From NCBI GenBank assembly GCA_019637815.1, contig JAHBUZ010000008.1, positions 1 to 64,000 on the forward strand: 64,000 nt of DNA. The letters run 5' to 3'. Both the position numbers and the translations under genes were made by a program. The stretch comes from Chloroflexota bacterium. Its GTDB lineage: Bacteria; Chloroflexota; Limnocylindria; Limnocylindrales; CSP1-4. Positions 25,833 through 34,208 of this stretch are shown here, one piece after another. Under the pieces are notes generated by a model. That model did not search any database. It worked only from the letters and a program-made list of their open reading frames with translations, and was not told the origin of the DNA. How positions within the stretch are numbered: position 1 is the first letter of the stretch; each line of letters begins with the position of its first letter.

Positions 25833-27055
25833 GACCACCCATCGAGGTGCAGCTCCACGAGGCGGGGTTGCCGCCACTCACCCGACCGGCATGGCTGGGC
25901 ATCGACACCGACGCGCTCGCCGGCAACATCAGCGCGATCCGGGCGCGCGTGGGCCCGACGACCGCGGTCTGGCCGGTGGTCAAGGCGGACGCGTACGGCC
26001 ACGGCATCGAGGTCGCCGCTCGTACATTCGCGCTGGGTGGCGCGGACGGCCTGTGCGTCGCGACGCTCGAGGAGGCGCGGGCGGTCCGCGCCGCTGGTGT
26101 CGAGCTGCCGGTGCTCGTGCTCTACCCGATCCTGCCCGGCGACCTGGGGGAGGCCGCGCAGGCTCGCTTCGAGGTGGTCGTGTCCGCGCTCGAAGGTGCA
26201 CGCGCGCTGGCCGGCGCCTGGTCGGGCGACGCGAGGGTCGCACCGCTCGTGGTCCACGTGGAGGTCGAGACCGGGCTGATGCGCATGGGCGTGCCACTCC
26301 CCGATCTGGACGAGACGCTCCGGGAGCTGGCACGACCGGGCATCGAGGTGCGTGCCGTCTGGTCCCACCTCGCGACGCCCGAGGACGCCGCCACGACCGA
26401 CGCGCAGGCAGGCACGCTGGCCGCGGCACTGACGATGGCGCGCCACCATGTGCCGGCCATCGGCTGGCATCTCGCCGCCACCGGCGGGGTCCTCACCGGG
26501 ACCGGGACGTCCGCCGATCGTGTCCGACCGGGCCTGCTCGCCTATGGCATCCAGCCCGATCTGGCCGGCCTCGAGCTGGCACCGCTGCCGGGGATCCGAC
26601 CCGCGATGCGGCTCGTGGCGCGCATCCTGCGGGTCGCGGAGGCCCCGGTGGGCACCCGCGTGGGCTATGGCGGTACCTGGGTCGCGCAGCGCCCGTCGCG
26701 CATCGCGACACTGCCCGTGGGCTACGGTGACGGTGTGCCGCGCGCCCAGTCCGGCGCGCCCGTGCTGCTGCGGGGCCAGCGCGTGCCCATCGTGGGGGTC
26801 ATCGCGATGGATGGTCTGGCGCTGGATGTCACCGACGTGCCGGACGTGCGTGCCGGCGACGAGGTCGTGCTGCTGGGTCGACAGGGCGGCGATGTCATCG
26901 ATGCCCGGGAACTGGCGCGATGGCGCACCACGATCCCGTGGGAGGTCGTCACCGGCATGGCGCGGCGCCTGACCCGGGTGTACGATGCGCCCGTCGGTCC
27001 TCTGGGCGTGCGGACGCAGACCGGCGAGACCCTCGTCCGGGGATCGTGGTCGTGA
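25829..27055 (+). CDS. alr: alanine racemase
   Basis: PLP enzyme giving D-Ala for peptidoglycan. 408 residues; PLP lysine Lys52 in 'VVKADAYGHGIEVA'; 'EVETGLMRMG', 'DRVRPGLLAYGIQP', and the second catalytic region 'GTRVGYGGTWVAQRPSRIAT' with the Tyr base, then 'LPVGYGDGVPRA'. The ~20 residues at the N-terminus are longer than usual. Start at 25829 overlaps the mini-ORF stop; a much longer upstream frame overlaps nnrD and is rejected. Confidence 0.95.
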   Translation: MRPPIEVQLHEAGLPPLTRPAWLGIDTDALAGNISAIRARVGPTTAVWPVVKADAYGHGIEVAARTFALGGADGLCVATLEEARAVRAAGVELPVLVLYPILPGDLGEAAQARFEVVVSALEGARALAGAWSGDARVAPLVVHVEVETGLMRMGVPLPDLDETLRELARPGIEVRAVWSHLATPEDAATTDAQAGTLAAALTMARHHVPAIGWHLAATGGVLTGTGTSADRVRPGLLAYGIQPDLAGLELAPLPGIRPAMRLVARILRVAEAPVGTRVGYGGTWVAQRPSRIATLPVGYGDGVPRAQSGAPVLLRGQRVPIVGVIAMDGLALDVTDVPDVRAGDEVVLLGRQGGDVIDARELARWRTTIPWEVVTGMARRLTRVYDAPVGPLGVRTQTGETLVRGSWS

Positions 27056-27210
27056 TGATCACCGGATGCATCGGTCGCTCTGGGGGCGACCACCGGGTCC
27101 GAGGGTCCGTCCGACCGGGTGCCGCGACCCGGTCGATGCTGCGAGGAGAATCGATGCCTGACCGGATCCGGTCGCTGTCACGCGTCCGTGGGTGGGGAGG
27201 CTGCGCATGA
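27055..27210 (+). CDS. small upstream ORF coupling alr to the next gene
   Basis: The frame opens at ATG 27055, overlapping the alr stop (TGATG), and ends at TGA 27208-27210, overlapping the next ATG (ATGA). It would be 51 residues. An internal ATG at 27154 has a good AGGAG five nt upstream, so the likely translated unit is an 18-residue Arg-rich leader (starts MPDRIRSLSR). A GGTCGC/GCGACC hairpin (27,073-27,091) lies in the first part. Function unknown. Confidence 0.3.
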   Translation: MITGCIGRSGGDHRVRGSVRPGAATRSMLRGESMPDRIRSLSRVRGWGGCA

Positions 27211-27497
27211 ACACGGGACGGTTGCAGGACCTGGCGAGCCGAGAGGAGCTCGTCGAGTTCGTGGCCCGGGAGATCCAGCTGCGCGGTCTGACCGGTCCAT
27301 GCCTGCTGTTCCTGGAGTCGAGCCGTGCCTACGGGCCGCTCGGCAGCCAGGCGATGCTGTTCTTCGATCCCGTCCTGCGGAGCCTGTTCGGCGGCGACCT
27401 CCAGGAGGCCCAGCGCGTGCTCGCGGATGATGCGGGCATCGAACGGCTCATCGAGCGCCTGGAGGAGGTCGACGAGGACCAGGTCCTCGACGCCTGA
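27207..27497 (+). CDS. small conserved-looking protein of unknown function
   Basis: 96 residues from ATG 27207, with GGAGG 6 nt upstream and overlap with the leader ORF. Sequence features: an amphipathic N-terminus ('DLASREELVEFVAREIQ'), a hydrophobic centre ('GPCLLFLESSRAYGPLGSQA', then a Phe-rich 'MLFFDPVLRSLFGG') and an acidic C-terminal helix ('IERLIERLEEVDEDQVLDA'). I recall short proteins with an 'ES...GSQ...F' core in Chloroflexota but cannot name a family. No signal peptide. Confidence 0.6.
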   Translation: MNTGRLQDLASREELVEFVAREIQLRGLTGPCLLFLESSRAYGPLGSQAMLFFDPVLRSLFGGDLQEAQRVLADDAGIERLIERLEEVDEDQVLDA

Positions 27498-27530
27498 TCC
27501 TGGATGACGGGGCCATCCGGGAGCCCCGGG

Positions 27531-27536
27531 TACCAT
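27531..27536 (+). promoter_or_regulatory. -10 box for a leaderless transcript of the MutL-like gene
   Basis: GGTACCAT-type -10 (TACCAT) ending 6 nt before GTG 27543. This supports the GTG over the in-frame ATG at 27504, which lies upstream of the predicted start of transcription. Confidence 0.5.
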
Positions 27537-27542
27537 GAGCCG

Positions 27543-29141
27543 GTGAGCACGGGCACGCTCGCGTTCTTCACCATCGACCACGGGACCGCGTCCACCGCGG
27601 TCTCGCTCATCGCGCCGCTCGAGGGTCGCTTCCGACTGCTCGCCACGGGCATCGCCCCGCATGGCGCAGAGGTCGATGCGATGCTCGAGGATCTCGTGCT
27701 GCGTGTCGAGGCCGTCGAGCCCGGTCTGCTCGACCCCGTCGCCGGATGGCGTCGCTGGGCGCGCCTGGAGAGCGTCACGCGCGGGCCGCGTCGGGCGTTG
27801 TGCGTCGCCACCAGCGAGCGTGCGGCGACCGACCTGCGTCGGCTGCTCGGTGGTCGCGGCTGGCGGCTCACCGGACGCGTGCTGGGGAGCCAGCTGGACC
27901 CGCTGGATGCGGTGGCGGCGTGTCTCGATCCGGACCTCGATGCGCTCGCGGTCGCTGCGGCGGGTCGCTCCGACGAGGAGCAGCGGCTGCGAGCCCGTCT
28001 GCTGCCACTGCTCGCCGCGGTCCGTGCCCAGCGCCCGGACCTGCCGCTGCTCGTGTGCGGCCCGGGCGACTGGCCGACGCTCGAGGGGCCCGGTGTCCAT
28101 GCGCTGCCGCCGGCAGACGCGCCGCTCGATGGGGACGACCCGGTGCTCGATGAGCTCCTGTCGGGCGCCGCGCTCCCCGGACCTGCCGACACCGACGGGG
28201 AGCTGCCCGACGGACGACGGGTCATCGGGGCGTCCGTGGCGACGCTGGCCCAGCTGCTCGACCGACGCATCGAGGCCGTGGACATCGGCCACTCCGGGGG
28301 TGTGCGGGTCGTGGCGGGACCCGGTGGCGTGGAGCGTCGCCTGGTGGTCGCGGATGCCGCGCTGGTGCCCGAGGAGGCGCTCGACCACGACGAGCTGCTG
28401 GAGGGCATCGTGGGCTGGTCCACCCTGCGGGCGGACCCGGCGTCGCTCGCGGACCGATTCCGGAACCTGCGCATCGCCCCCTGGCGAGACGTGGCGGGCG
28501 ATGGCGCACGGCTGCGCTCCGCCGCGCTCCGGGCCGCGCTGGGCCGGCTGGACGAGGCATGGCGTGACACGGACCGTGGTGCACCGCCGGTCGGCGACAT
28601 GCTCATCTGCGCCGGGGGCGCCTTCGCGGCGGTACCACCCCCGGCCGCGGCGCTCGCCGTGGCCGACGGGATGCGGCGACCGGGCGCTCGGCCGCTGTTC
28701 CTCGACCATGCCCGGTTGCTGGGGCCCATCGGGGCGCTGCCCGACGACGGCGATCGGCGTCGGCTCCTCGTGGACCTGCTGGACGATGCGCTGCTGCCCC
28801 TGGGGAGCGTGGTCATCGTGGGCGACGGACGGAGCACCGGCCGGACCCCCGCGATGCTGCGCGTGAGCAGCCGCCTGGCGCGCCAGGAGGTCGAGCTGGC
28901 ACCCGGCGGGCTCCATCTCGTGGACCTGCCACCGGGGATGCCTGCCCACCTGGAGCTCGAGGGACGGGAGGGCGGCGTCCTCGGCCTGCGGTCGCGGCGC
29001 GTGGCGCTCGAGGTCTCGGGTGGTCTTGGCGGCCTGCTCGTCGACACTCGTGACGTGCCGCTCCGGCTGCCTGACCGGCCCGAGCGACGCCGAGCGCTGC
29101 TCGAGGCATGGGAGCGTCCCATCTGGGGTGCCGAGCCGTGA
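27543..29141 (+). CDS. MutL/GlmL-like ASKHA-fold protein
   Basis: 532 residues. The N-terminal 'LAFFTIDHGTASTAVSLIAP' and the later 'VDIGHSGGVRVVAGPGGVE' (Asp247) look like the two phosphate-binding loops of an ASKHA ATPase; 'CAGGAFAAVPPPAAALAVAD' (about residue 355) fits the adenosine motif. The C-terminal part ('GLGGLLVDTRDVPLRLPDR') ends in a beta-rich domain. This matches the long glutamate-mutase-L-like proteins of Chloroflexota as I remember them. No B12 mutase is nearby, so a mutase-reactivation role is doubtful. Followed by its usual-looking partner. Confidence 0.6.
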   Translation: MSTGTLAFFTIDHGTASTAVSLIAPLEGRFRLLATGIAPHGAEVDAMLEDLVLRVEAVEPGLLDPVAGWRRWARLESVTRGPRRALCVATSERAATDLRRLLGGRGWRLTGRVLGSQLDPLDAVAACLDPDLDALAVAAAGRSDEEQRLRARLLPLLAAVRAQRPDLPLLVCGPGDWPTLEGPGVHALPPADAPLDGDDPVLDELLSGAALPGPADTDGELPDGRRVIGASVATLAQLLDRRIEAVDIGHSGGVRVVAGPGGVERRLVVADAALVPEEALDHDELLEGIVGWSTLRADPASLADRFRNLRIAPWRDVAGDGARLRSAALRAALGRLDEAWRDTDRGAPPVGDMLICAGGAFAAVPPPAAALAVADGMRRPGARPLFLDHARLLGPIGALPDDGDRRRLLVDLLDDALLPLGSVVIVGDGRSTGRTPAMLRVSSRLARQEVELAPGGLHLVDLPPGMPAHLELEGREGGVLGLRSRRVALEVSGGLGGLLVDTRDVPLRLPDRPERRRALLEAWERPIWGAEP

Positions 29142-29173
29142 GCGTCGGCCGATGGAGCGGACCCCGGTCATGA
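29138..29173 (+). other. 11-codon ORF bridging two genes
   Basis: GTG overlaps the preceding stop (GTGA) and TGA overlaps ATG 29170 (ATGA). It supports 29170 as the start of the next gene. No tail copy seen. Confidence 0.2.
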
Positions 29174-30249
29174 GCCCCGAGCGCTCGGTGACCCCCCAGC
29201 AGCCGATGCCCGGTGTGTCCGACGGGTGGCGTTTCGTGCCGCTCGCGCCCGGGCCGCTGCTCGACCCGGACCTCCAGCTGCGGCTGTGGCCGGGTGACCG
29301 GGCGCTGGTGTCCCAGGGGGACGCGGTCGGTCCCGGCCAGCCGCTCGTCGAGCGACCGCGGGAGCGGGTGCGGCTCGACATCCCGCTGCGGGGTGAGCCG
29401 ACGGACCTGGTGCCCGGCGCGGAGCTGGACATCGAGCAGCTCCTGACGGCCCGTGGGCGACCCCAGGTGCGACCCGGTGACCGGGTGACCCTGCTGTACG
29501 TGGGTGCCGACCGCGTCGCCCACGCGGTCGTGGCGCGGGAGCCGACGACCATCCTGTCGCCCGTCGCGGGCACGGTCGTGGCGCTCGGCCCGGGCCGCAT
29601 CGTGGTGCGGGCCACGGGGCTCGGGCTGCGTGGGCCCGTGGGCTGGGGCCGACCCGTCCTGGGCAGGCTCATCATCGGCGTGGCAGGGCCGGACGAGGAG
29701 CTGCGGGCGAGCGCGATCGATATCGGCGCCGCCGGGGCGATCCTGGTCGCGGGGGCTCGCCTGGACATCGAGGCGCTGACCCGCGCTCGAGCCATCGGCG
29801 TGGCGGGCATCGTGTGTGGCGGCGTGGTCGCCCGGGAGCTGCGTCAGCTCGATGAGTCCGATGAGCGCCAGCGGGCGGCACTGCACGCCACCACCCCGTT
29901 CGCGATCCTCGCGCTCGACGGCTTCGGACGTCGGCCGATCCCGGTGCGCGCCTGGGACACGCTCGTGGCGGCCTCCACCGGCGATCCCGTGGCCGTGGTT
30001 CCGGAGGCGCGCATGGTGGTCCTGCCGCCGGGGACCGCGCCTGCGGGTGGTCGCTGGACCCAGGACGCGGTGCGCGTGACCGCGGGGGAGGGGACCGCGA
30101 GCGTCGGTCGGCTGGTGGGACTCGCGGGCACGGTGCGTCGGCCGGGTGGCACGTATCTGCCCGGTGCGCACGTCGTGTTCCCGGGGACCGTGGATCGACC
30201 CGTGCGGCGGACGGTGGTGCCCCTCCCGGACCTCGAGCGGCTGGGATAG
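29170..30249 (+). CDS. uncharacterised partner of the MutL-like protein
   Basis: 359 residues, no signal peptide or membrane span. The first half resembles stacked beta-barrel/lipoyl-like units: 'VSQGDAVGPGQPLVERPRER', 'ILSPVAGTVVALGPGRIVVR', with Gly/Pro turns. The second half alternates small helices and strands ('GAAGAILVAGARLDIEALTR', 'GVAGIVCGGVVARELRQ', 'FAILALDGFGRRPIPVRAWD') and ends with a further beta unit. I cannot assign a named family. Alternative start ATG 29152. Its position right behind the ASKHA gene suggests they act together. Confidence 0.55.
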   Translation: MSPERSVTPQQPMPGVSDGWRFVPLAPGPLLDPDLQLRLWPGDRALVSQGDAVGPGQPLVERPRERVRLDIPLRGEPTDLVPGAELDIEQLLTARGRPQVRPGDRVTLLYVGADRVAHAVVAREPTTILSPVAGTVVALGPGRIVVRATGLGLRGPVGWGRPVLGRLIIGVAGPDEELRASAIDIGAAGAILVAGARLDIEALTRARAIGVAGIVCGGVVARELRQLDESDERQRAALHATTPFAILALDGFGRRPIPVRAWDTLVAASTGDPVAVVPEARMVVLPPGTAPAGGRWTQDAVRVTAGEGTASVGRLVGLAGTVRRPGGTYLPGAHVVFPGTVDRPVRRTVVPLPDLERLG

Positions 30250-30291
30250 CGGCGCCCTCGTCGCGGTCCGGCCGGAGCACGGCCGGTTCGG

Positions 30292-30297
30292 TACCCT
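30292..30297 (+). promoter_or_regulatory. -10 box for leaderless tsaE transcription
   Basis: TACCCT ends 6 nt before GTG 30304 and 3 nt before ATG 30301. The upstream in-frame GTG 30298 abuts the box and so is unlikely as a start. Confidence 0.45.
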
Positions 30298-30303
30298 GTG
30301 ATG

Positions 30304-30897
30304 GTGACCCCGCCCCGTCCCCGGACCACGATCCGCGTGCGTACCTCGTCCGCTGCCCAGACGCGCGCCTTCGGAGCGTGGCTCGCGGCCGTGGCCGAGG
30401 CCGGCGACCGGATCGAGCTCCTGGGGACCCTCGGCGCGGGCAAGACGCAGCTGGCCAAGGGGTTCGCGGCAGGGCTGGGGGTCCGTGACACGGTGACCAG
30501 CCCGAGCTTCACGCTCATGGCGGAGTACGAGGGCCGGCTGCCGCTGTTCCACCAGGACCTGTATCGACTGGCAGGTGCCGGCGAGGCGTTCGAGGGTGGG
30601 CTCCTCGACGAGCGACAGGACCTGGGCGTCACGCTCACGGAGTGGGCCGACCGACTGGGGCCCGATGCGGCGCCGGAGCACCTGGGGATCCGACTCCGGG
30701 CGACCGAGGACAAGCCGGCGCTGGCGGCCGACGCCGAGTCCGCCGGCTATGACGCCTCGGCCCTGGCCGATGACGCCACGCCTTTCGACGATCCGGCCGC
30801 GGGGCCGACGGACGAGGTCCGCTGGCTGGAGCTGGAGGCACCACCACGCTACGTGCGCTATCTCGACCGCGCCCGTGCCTGGGAGGCCGGTGCGTGA
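30304..30897 (+). CDS. tsaE: tRNA t6A biosynthesis ATPase TsaE
   Basis: P-loop ATPase of the t6A (threonylcarbamoyl-adenosine) machinery. 197 residues: 'RIELLGTLGAGKTQLAKGFA' (Walker A), 'TVTSPSFTLMAEYEGRLPLF' and 'HQDLYRL' are family signatures. The C-terminal part is longer than in typical TsaE (~150 aa), with an acidic insertion around residues 140-165. Chosen start follows the -10 spacing; ATG 30301 is equally possible. Its stop overlaps tsaB (GTGA). Confidence 0.92.
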   Translation: MTPPRPRTTIRVRTSSAAQTRAFGAWLAAVAEAGDRIELLGTLGAGKTQLAKGFAAGLGVRDTVTSPSFTLMAEYEGRLPLFHQDLYRLAGAGEAFEGGLLDERQDLGVTLTEWADRLGPDAAPEHLGIRLRATEDKPALAADAESAGYDASALADDATPFDDPAAGPTDEVRWLELEAPPRYVRYLDRARAWEAGA

Positions 30898-31670
30898 CCC
30901 ATCTCGCCATCGAGAGCGCCACGCGCCGGCTCATCGTGGTCGCCGGCGACCCCGCCGGCACCGGCGACTCCGCCGGCACCGGCGATCCGGCCCGGACGGC
31001 CACCAGGGTCCGGGACATCGTGCCCGGCCGTGGCACCCCCGTCCTCGCGGGCATCGACGAGGTGCTGCGTGACCTGGGGACCACGATCGAGGACGTCACC
31101 GCGATCGGCGTCGGTATCGGGCCAGGCAGCTTCACGGGTCTCCGGGCCGGGCTCGCGACGGCCAAGACCATCGCCTGGCGGCGCGGCATCCCGCTCGTGG
31201 CACTCCCCACGGACACCACCATCCGGCGCGCTGCCCGCAGCTCCCCGCTGGACCCCGGCATGGACGACCTCGCGGTGCTGCTGCCGGCCGGTGCTCGTGA
31301 CCACTATCTCGCGCTGCCGGGCGCGGAGCCACGGCTCGTCCCGCCCGATGCGGACCTCGGCGCGCTCGTCGCGGACCGGCCCGTGGTGGCGGTGGACGTG
31401 GATGCCGGCGCGCCGCCCGTCGTCGCCCTGGAGGCGGCGCTCGTCGGGACCGGCGCGCCATCCGCGGTCGCGCTGGGCATCGCCGCCCTGGACCGCCTGC
31501 CGACGGCGCTCCTCGAGGTGCTCACGCGGCGTCTGGCCGACGGCGACCTCGCCGACCCCGCGACGCTCGTGCCGCGCTACATCGCGATGCCCCGCGGCAT
31601 CGCGACCGACGGAGCGGCCGACACCGAGGCCATCCGGGTGGAGGGGACATGGTCGCCCACCCGCCCCTGA
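30894..31670 (+). CDS. tsaB: t6A biosynthesis protein TsaB
   Basis: Inactive paralogue of TsaD that scaffolds the t6A complex. 258 residues: 'THLAIESATRRLIVV' and 'VGIGPGSFTGLRAGLATAKT' are diagnostic (GPGSFTGLR). A Gly-Asp-Pro-Ala-Gly-Thr low-complexity repeat occupies about residues 18-34. Overlaps tsaE and rimI. Confidence 0.93.
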   Translation: MTHLAIESATRRLIVVAGDPAGTGDSAGTGDPARTATRVRDIVPGRGTPVLAGIDEVLRDLGTTIEDVTAIGVGIGPGSFTGLRAGLATAKTIAWRRGIPLVALPTDTTIRRAARSSPLDPGMDDLAVLLPAGARDHYLALPGAEPRLVPPDADLGALVADRPVVAVDVDAGAPPVVALEAALVGTGAPSAVALGIAALDRLPTALLEVLTRRLADGDLADPATLVPRYIAMPRGIATDGAADTEAIRVEGTWSPTRP

Positions 31671-32212
31671 CGCTCGACATCCGAGCCATGGCCGTCGAGG
31701 ACATCCCCGAGGTCCAGGTCATCGAGAAGGCCAGCTTCCCGGTGCCCTGGCCGGCGTACGCGTTCCGCCAGGAGCTCGAGACGAACCGGATGGCGCGCTA
31801 CCTGGTGGCGCGGCTCGATGGGCGCATCGTGGCGTACGGCGGGGTCTGGATGCTCATCGACGAGGCGCATGTCACCTCGTTCGCGGTGGATCCGGCGGTC
31901 CGACGCATGGGCGTGGGTGGTCGCCTGATGCTCGCGCTGATGCATCTCGCGCTCGACACGGGCGCCCGCGTGGCGACGCTCGAGGTCCGACTCAGCAACG
32001 AGGCCGCGCGACTGCTCTACGGGCGCTTCGGCTTCCGGCCCGTGGGGGTCCGGCCGCGCTACTACTCGGACAACGGCGAGGACGCGCTCATCATGACCAC
32101 CGAGCCCCTCGGGTCGCCTGTGATGCGCCGCACGATGGTCGAGATGACCGATCGATACGGTGCGTCGGACGGGCCGCCCGGTGCGCCGACCCGTGCGGAG
32201 GGCACCCGATGA
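31649..32212 (+). CDS. rimI: ribosomal protein S18 alanine N-acetyltransferase-like GNAT
   Basis: GNAT acetyltransferase, 187 residues. 'VEDIPEVQVIEKASFPVPWP' is typical of RimI; acetyl-CoA loop 'VRRMGVGGRLMLALMH' (RxxGxG), then 'LEVRLSNEAARLLYGRFGFR'. A ~35-residue C-terminal tail is extra. Overlaps tsaB by 22 nt and tsaD by ATGA; rimI is commonly set between tsaB and tsaD. The substrate is inferred from family. Confidence 0.9.
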   Translation: MVAHPPLTLDIRAMAVEDIPEVQVIEKASFPVPWPAYAFRQELETNRMARYLVARLDGRIVAYGGVWMLIDEAHVTSFAVDPAVRRMGVGGRLMLALMHLALDTGARVATLEVRLSNEAARLLYGRFGFRPVGVRPRYYSDNGEDALIMTTEPLGSPVMRRTMVEMTDRYGASDGPPGAPTRAEGTR

Positions 32213-33279
32213 CCCGGCTCCTGGCCATCGAGAGCTCCTGCGACGAGACATCCGTGGCCATCGTGGAGGACGGACGCCGGATCCACGCCAACGTCGTGGC
32301 GAGCCAGGTCGCGCTCCACGCCCGGACCGGCGGCATCGTGCCGGAGGTCGCGGCGCGCGCCCATCTGCGCTGGATGATCCCGGTGCTGGACGAGGCGTGT
32401 CGGGTCGCCGGTGTCGATGATCTTCGGGCGCTCGATGGCATCGCGGTCACCCAGGGCCCGGGTCTCGCCGGCTCGCTCCTGGTGGGCATCTCGATGGCGC
32501 GCACCCTCGCCTGGGAGACGGGTCTGCCGCTGGTGCCGGTCAACCATCTCGAGGGGCACGTGTACGCCGCGTGGCTGCTCGACCCGGACGAGGCGGAGCG
32601 CCCGGAGCCGGTCTTCCCGCTCGTGGCGCTCGTGGTCAGCGGCGGGCACACGTTCCTCGTCGAGATGACCGATCACCTGACGTATCGCCTGCTCGGCCAG
32701 ACCGTGGATGACGCAGCGGGGGAGGCCTTCGACAAGGTCGGTCGACTCCTGGGTCTGCCGTATCCGGGCGGGCCATCGATCATGGCGGCGGCCGCGGAGG
32801 CGGTCGCCCACGACCGACGCTTCCCGCGCGCCTGGATGGGCGACACGGGTGACCTCAGCTTCAGCGGCCTCAAGACCGCCGTGCGGCGGGCCGTCAGCCG
32901 GGAGCTGGGCCGGGACCCCGAGCATGACGAGCCGGACGGCTCACAGCTGCCACGCACGGTCGTGGCCGAGATGGCGTGGGCGTTCCAGGAGTCGGTGGTG
33001 GATGTGCTCGCGACCCGCACCATCCGGGCGGCCACGGACCGGGGTGCCCGATGCATCGTGATGGGTGGGGGCGTGGCCGCCAACCGGGTGCTGCGCGATC
33101 GCATCGCGGATGGTGCCGCGACCCTGGGCGTGCCACTCATCGTGCCGCGGCCGGGGCTGTGCACGGACAACGGCGCGATGATCGGCGCGGCGGGCCATCG
33201 ACGCTTCCTGGCGGGGGCGCGCGCGGACGAGTCGCTCGAGGCTCGGCCCTCGTGGAAGCTCGCCCAGCCGGCCGCATGA
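32209..33279 (+). CDS. tsaD: tRNA N6-adenosine threonylcarbamoyltransferase TsaD
   Basis: Catalytic subunit of t6A37 formation. 356 residues: 'LLAIESSCDETSVAIVEDG', 'VTQGPGLAGSLLVGISMART', metal site 'VNHLEGHVYAAWL' (HxxxH), 'LVVSGGHTFLV' and 'DLSFSGLKTAVRRAVS'. ATG 32209 overlaps the rimI stop. Together with tsaE and tsaB this completes the bacterial t6A set except tsaC, which is not in the window. Confidence 0.97.
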   Translation: MTRLLAIESSCDETSVAIVEDGRRIHANVVASQVALHARTGGIVPEVAARAHLRWMIPVLDEACRVAGVDDLRALDGIAVTQGPGLAGSLLVGISMARTLAWETGLPLVPVNHLEGHVYAAWLLDPDEAERPEPVFPLVALVVSGGHTFLVEMTDHLTYRLLGQTVDDAAGEAFDKVGRLLGLPYPGGPSIMAAAAEAVAHDRRFPRAWMGDTGDLSFSGLKTAVRRAVSRELGRDPEHDEPDGSQLPRTVVAEMAWAFQESVVDVLATRTIRAATDRGARCIVMGGGVAANRVLRDRIADGAATLGVPLIVPRPGLCTDNGAMIGAAGHRRFLAGARADESLEARPSWKLAQPAA

Positions 33280-34208
33280 CCGATCGCGAGATCGGTCGCC
33301 GGGCGGAGGGCCCGGGCGGCGCCGTCGACCAGGCCCCCGATCCCCTCGCGGAGCTGGAGCCGGCCCGGCTGGGTCCGGAGGCCATCGAACGCTATCTCCG
33401 ACGCCATGGCCTCATGGCGCGCAAGCGCCTCAGCCAGAACCACCTGGTCGACGGCGAGGTGCTGGAGGCCATCATCGAGGCGTCCGGCGCGGGATCCGAG
33501 GTGCCGGTCCTGGAGGTCGGTCCGGGCATCGGCATCCTGACCGCGGCCCTGCTGCGGGCCGGCGCATCGGTGACCGCCGTGGAGCTGGACGACCGGCTCG
33601 CCGCCCATCTCGAGGAGCGCTTCGCGACGATCGAACGGCTGCGGCTGGTCCACGGCGACATCCTCGACATGGACCTGGGCACGCTCGTGAGCGACCCCTG
33701 GGACCTCGTCGCGAACCTGCCGTACCACGTGACGAGCCCGGTGCTCCACCTGGTGCTCGGCCACGAGCCACGTCCCCGACGCCTCACGCTCATGGTCCAG
33801 CGCGAGGTCGCGGAGCGCATCGCGGCACCGCCGGGCGGCATGAGCTATCTCTCGGTGTTCGTGCAGTACCACGCGGACGTGCGCGTCGTGCGCGTCGTGC
33901 CGGGTCGCGCGTTCGAGCCCGCGCCGTCCGTGGAATCGGCGGTCATCACGGGCGTCACCCGGCCGCGGCGGCTCGATCCCGCGGCGGAGGAGGATCTGTG
34001 GCGGCTCGTCCAGGCGGGCTTCCGGGAGCGTCGCAAGATGCTCCACAACGTGCTGCCTCGGCAGCTGCCACAGGTGGGTCGCGAGCGGTTCACGCGGGCG
34101 CTCGCCGAGGTGGGCATCGCACCCGACCGACGCCCCCAGACCCTCTCGGTGGAGGAGTGGCTGGCCCTGGCTGCCGCGCTCGGGCCTCTCGACCCGCGTC
34201 GCGGATGA
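33276..34208 (+). CDS. rsmA: 16S rRNA m6(2)A1518/A1519 dimethyltransferase
   Basis: KsgA/RsmA dimethylates the 3' loop of 16S rRNA. 310 residues: 'RKRLSQNHLVDGEVLEAIIE' (usually 'KKRFGQNFL'), SAM loop 'VLEVGPGIGILTAALLRAGA', and catalytic 'LVANLPYHVTSPVL' (NLPY). 'SYLSVFVQYHADV' and 'GRAFEPAPSVESAVI' follow. A ~45-residue Glu/Pro-rich N-terminal extension is present. Coupled to tsaD by ATGA. Confidence 0.95.
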   Translation: MTDREIGRRAEGPGGAVDQAPDPLAELEPARLGPEAIERYLRRHGLMARKRLSQNHLVDGEVLEAIIEASGAGSEVPVLEVGPGIGILTAALLRAGASVTAVELDDRLAAHLEERFATIERLRLVHGDILDMDLGTLVSDPWDLVANLPYHVTSPVLHLVLGHEPRPRRLTLMVQREVAERIAAPPGGMSYLSVFVQYHADVRVVRVVPGRAFEPAPSVESAVITGVTRPRRLDPAAEEDLWRLVQAGFRERRKMLHNVLPRQLPQVGRERFTRALAEVGIAPDRRPQTLSVEEWLALAAALGPLDPRRG

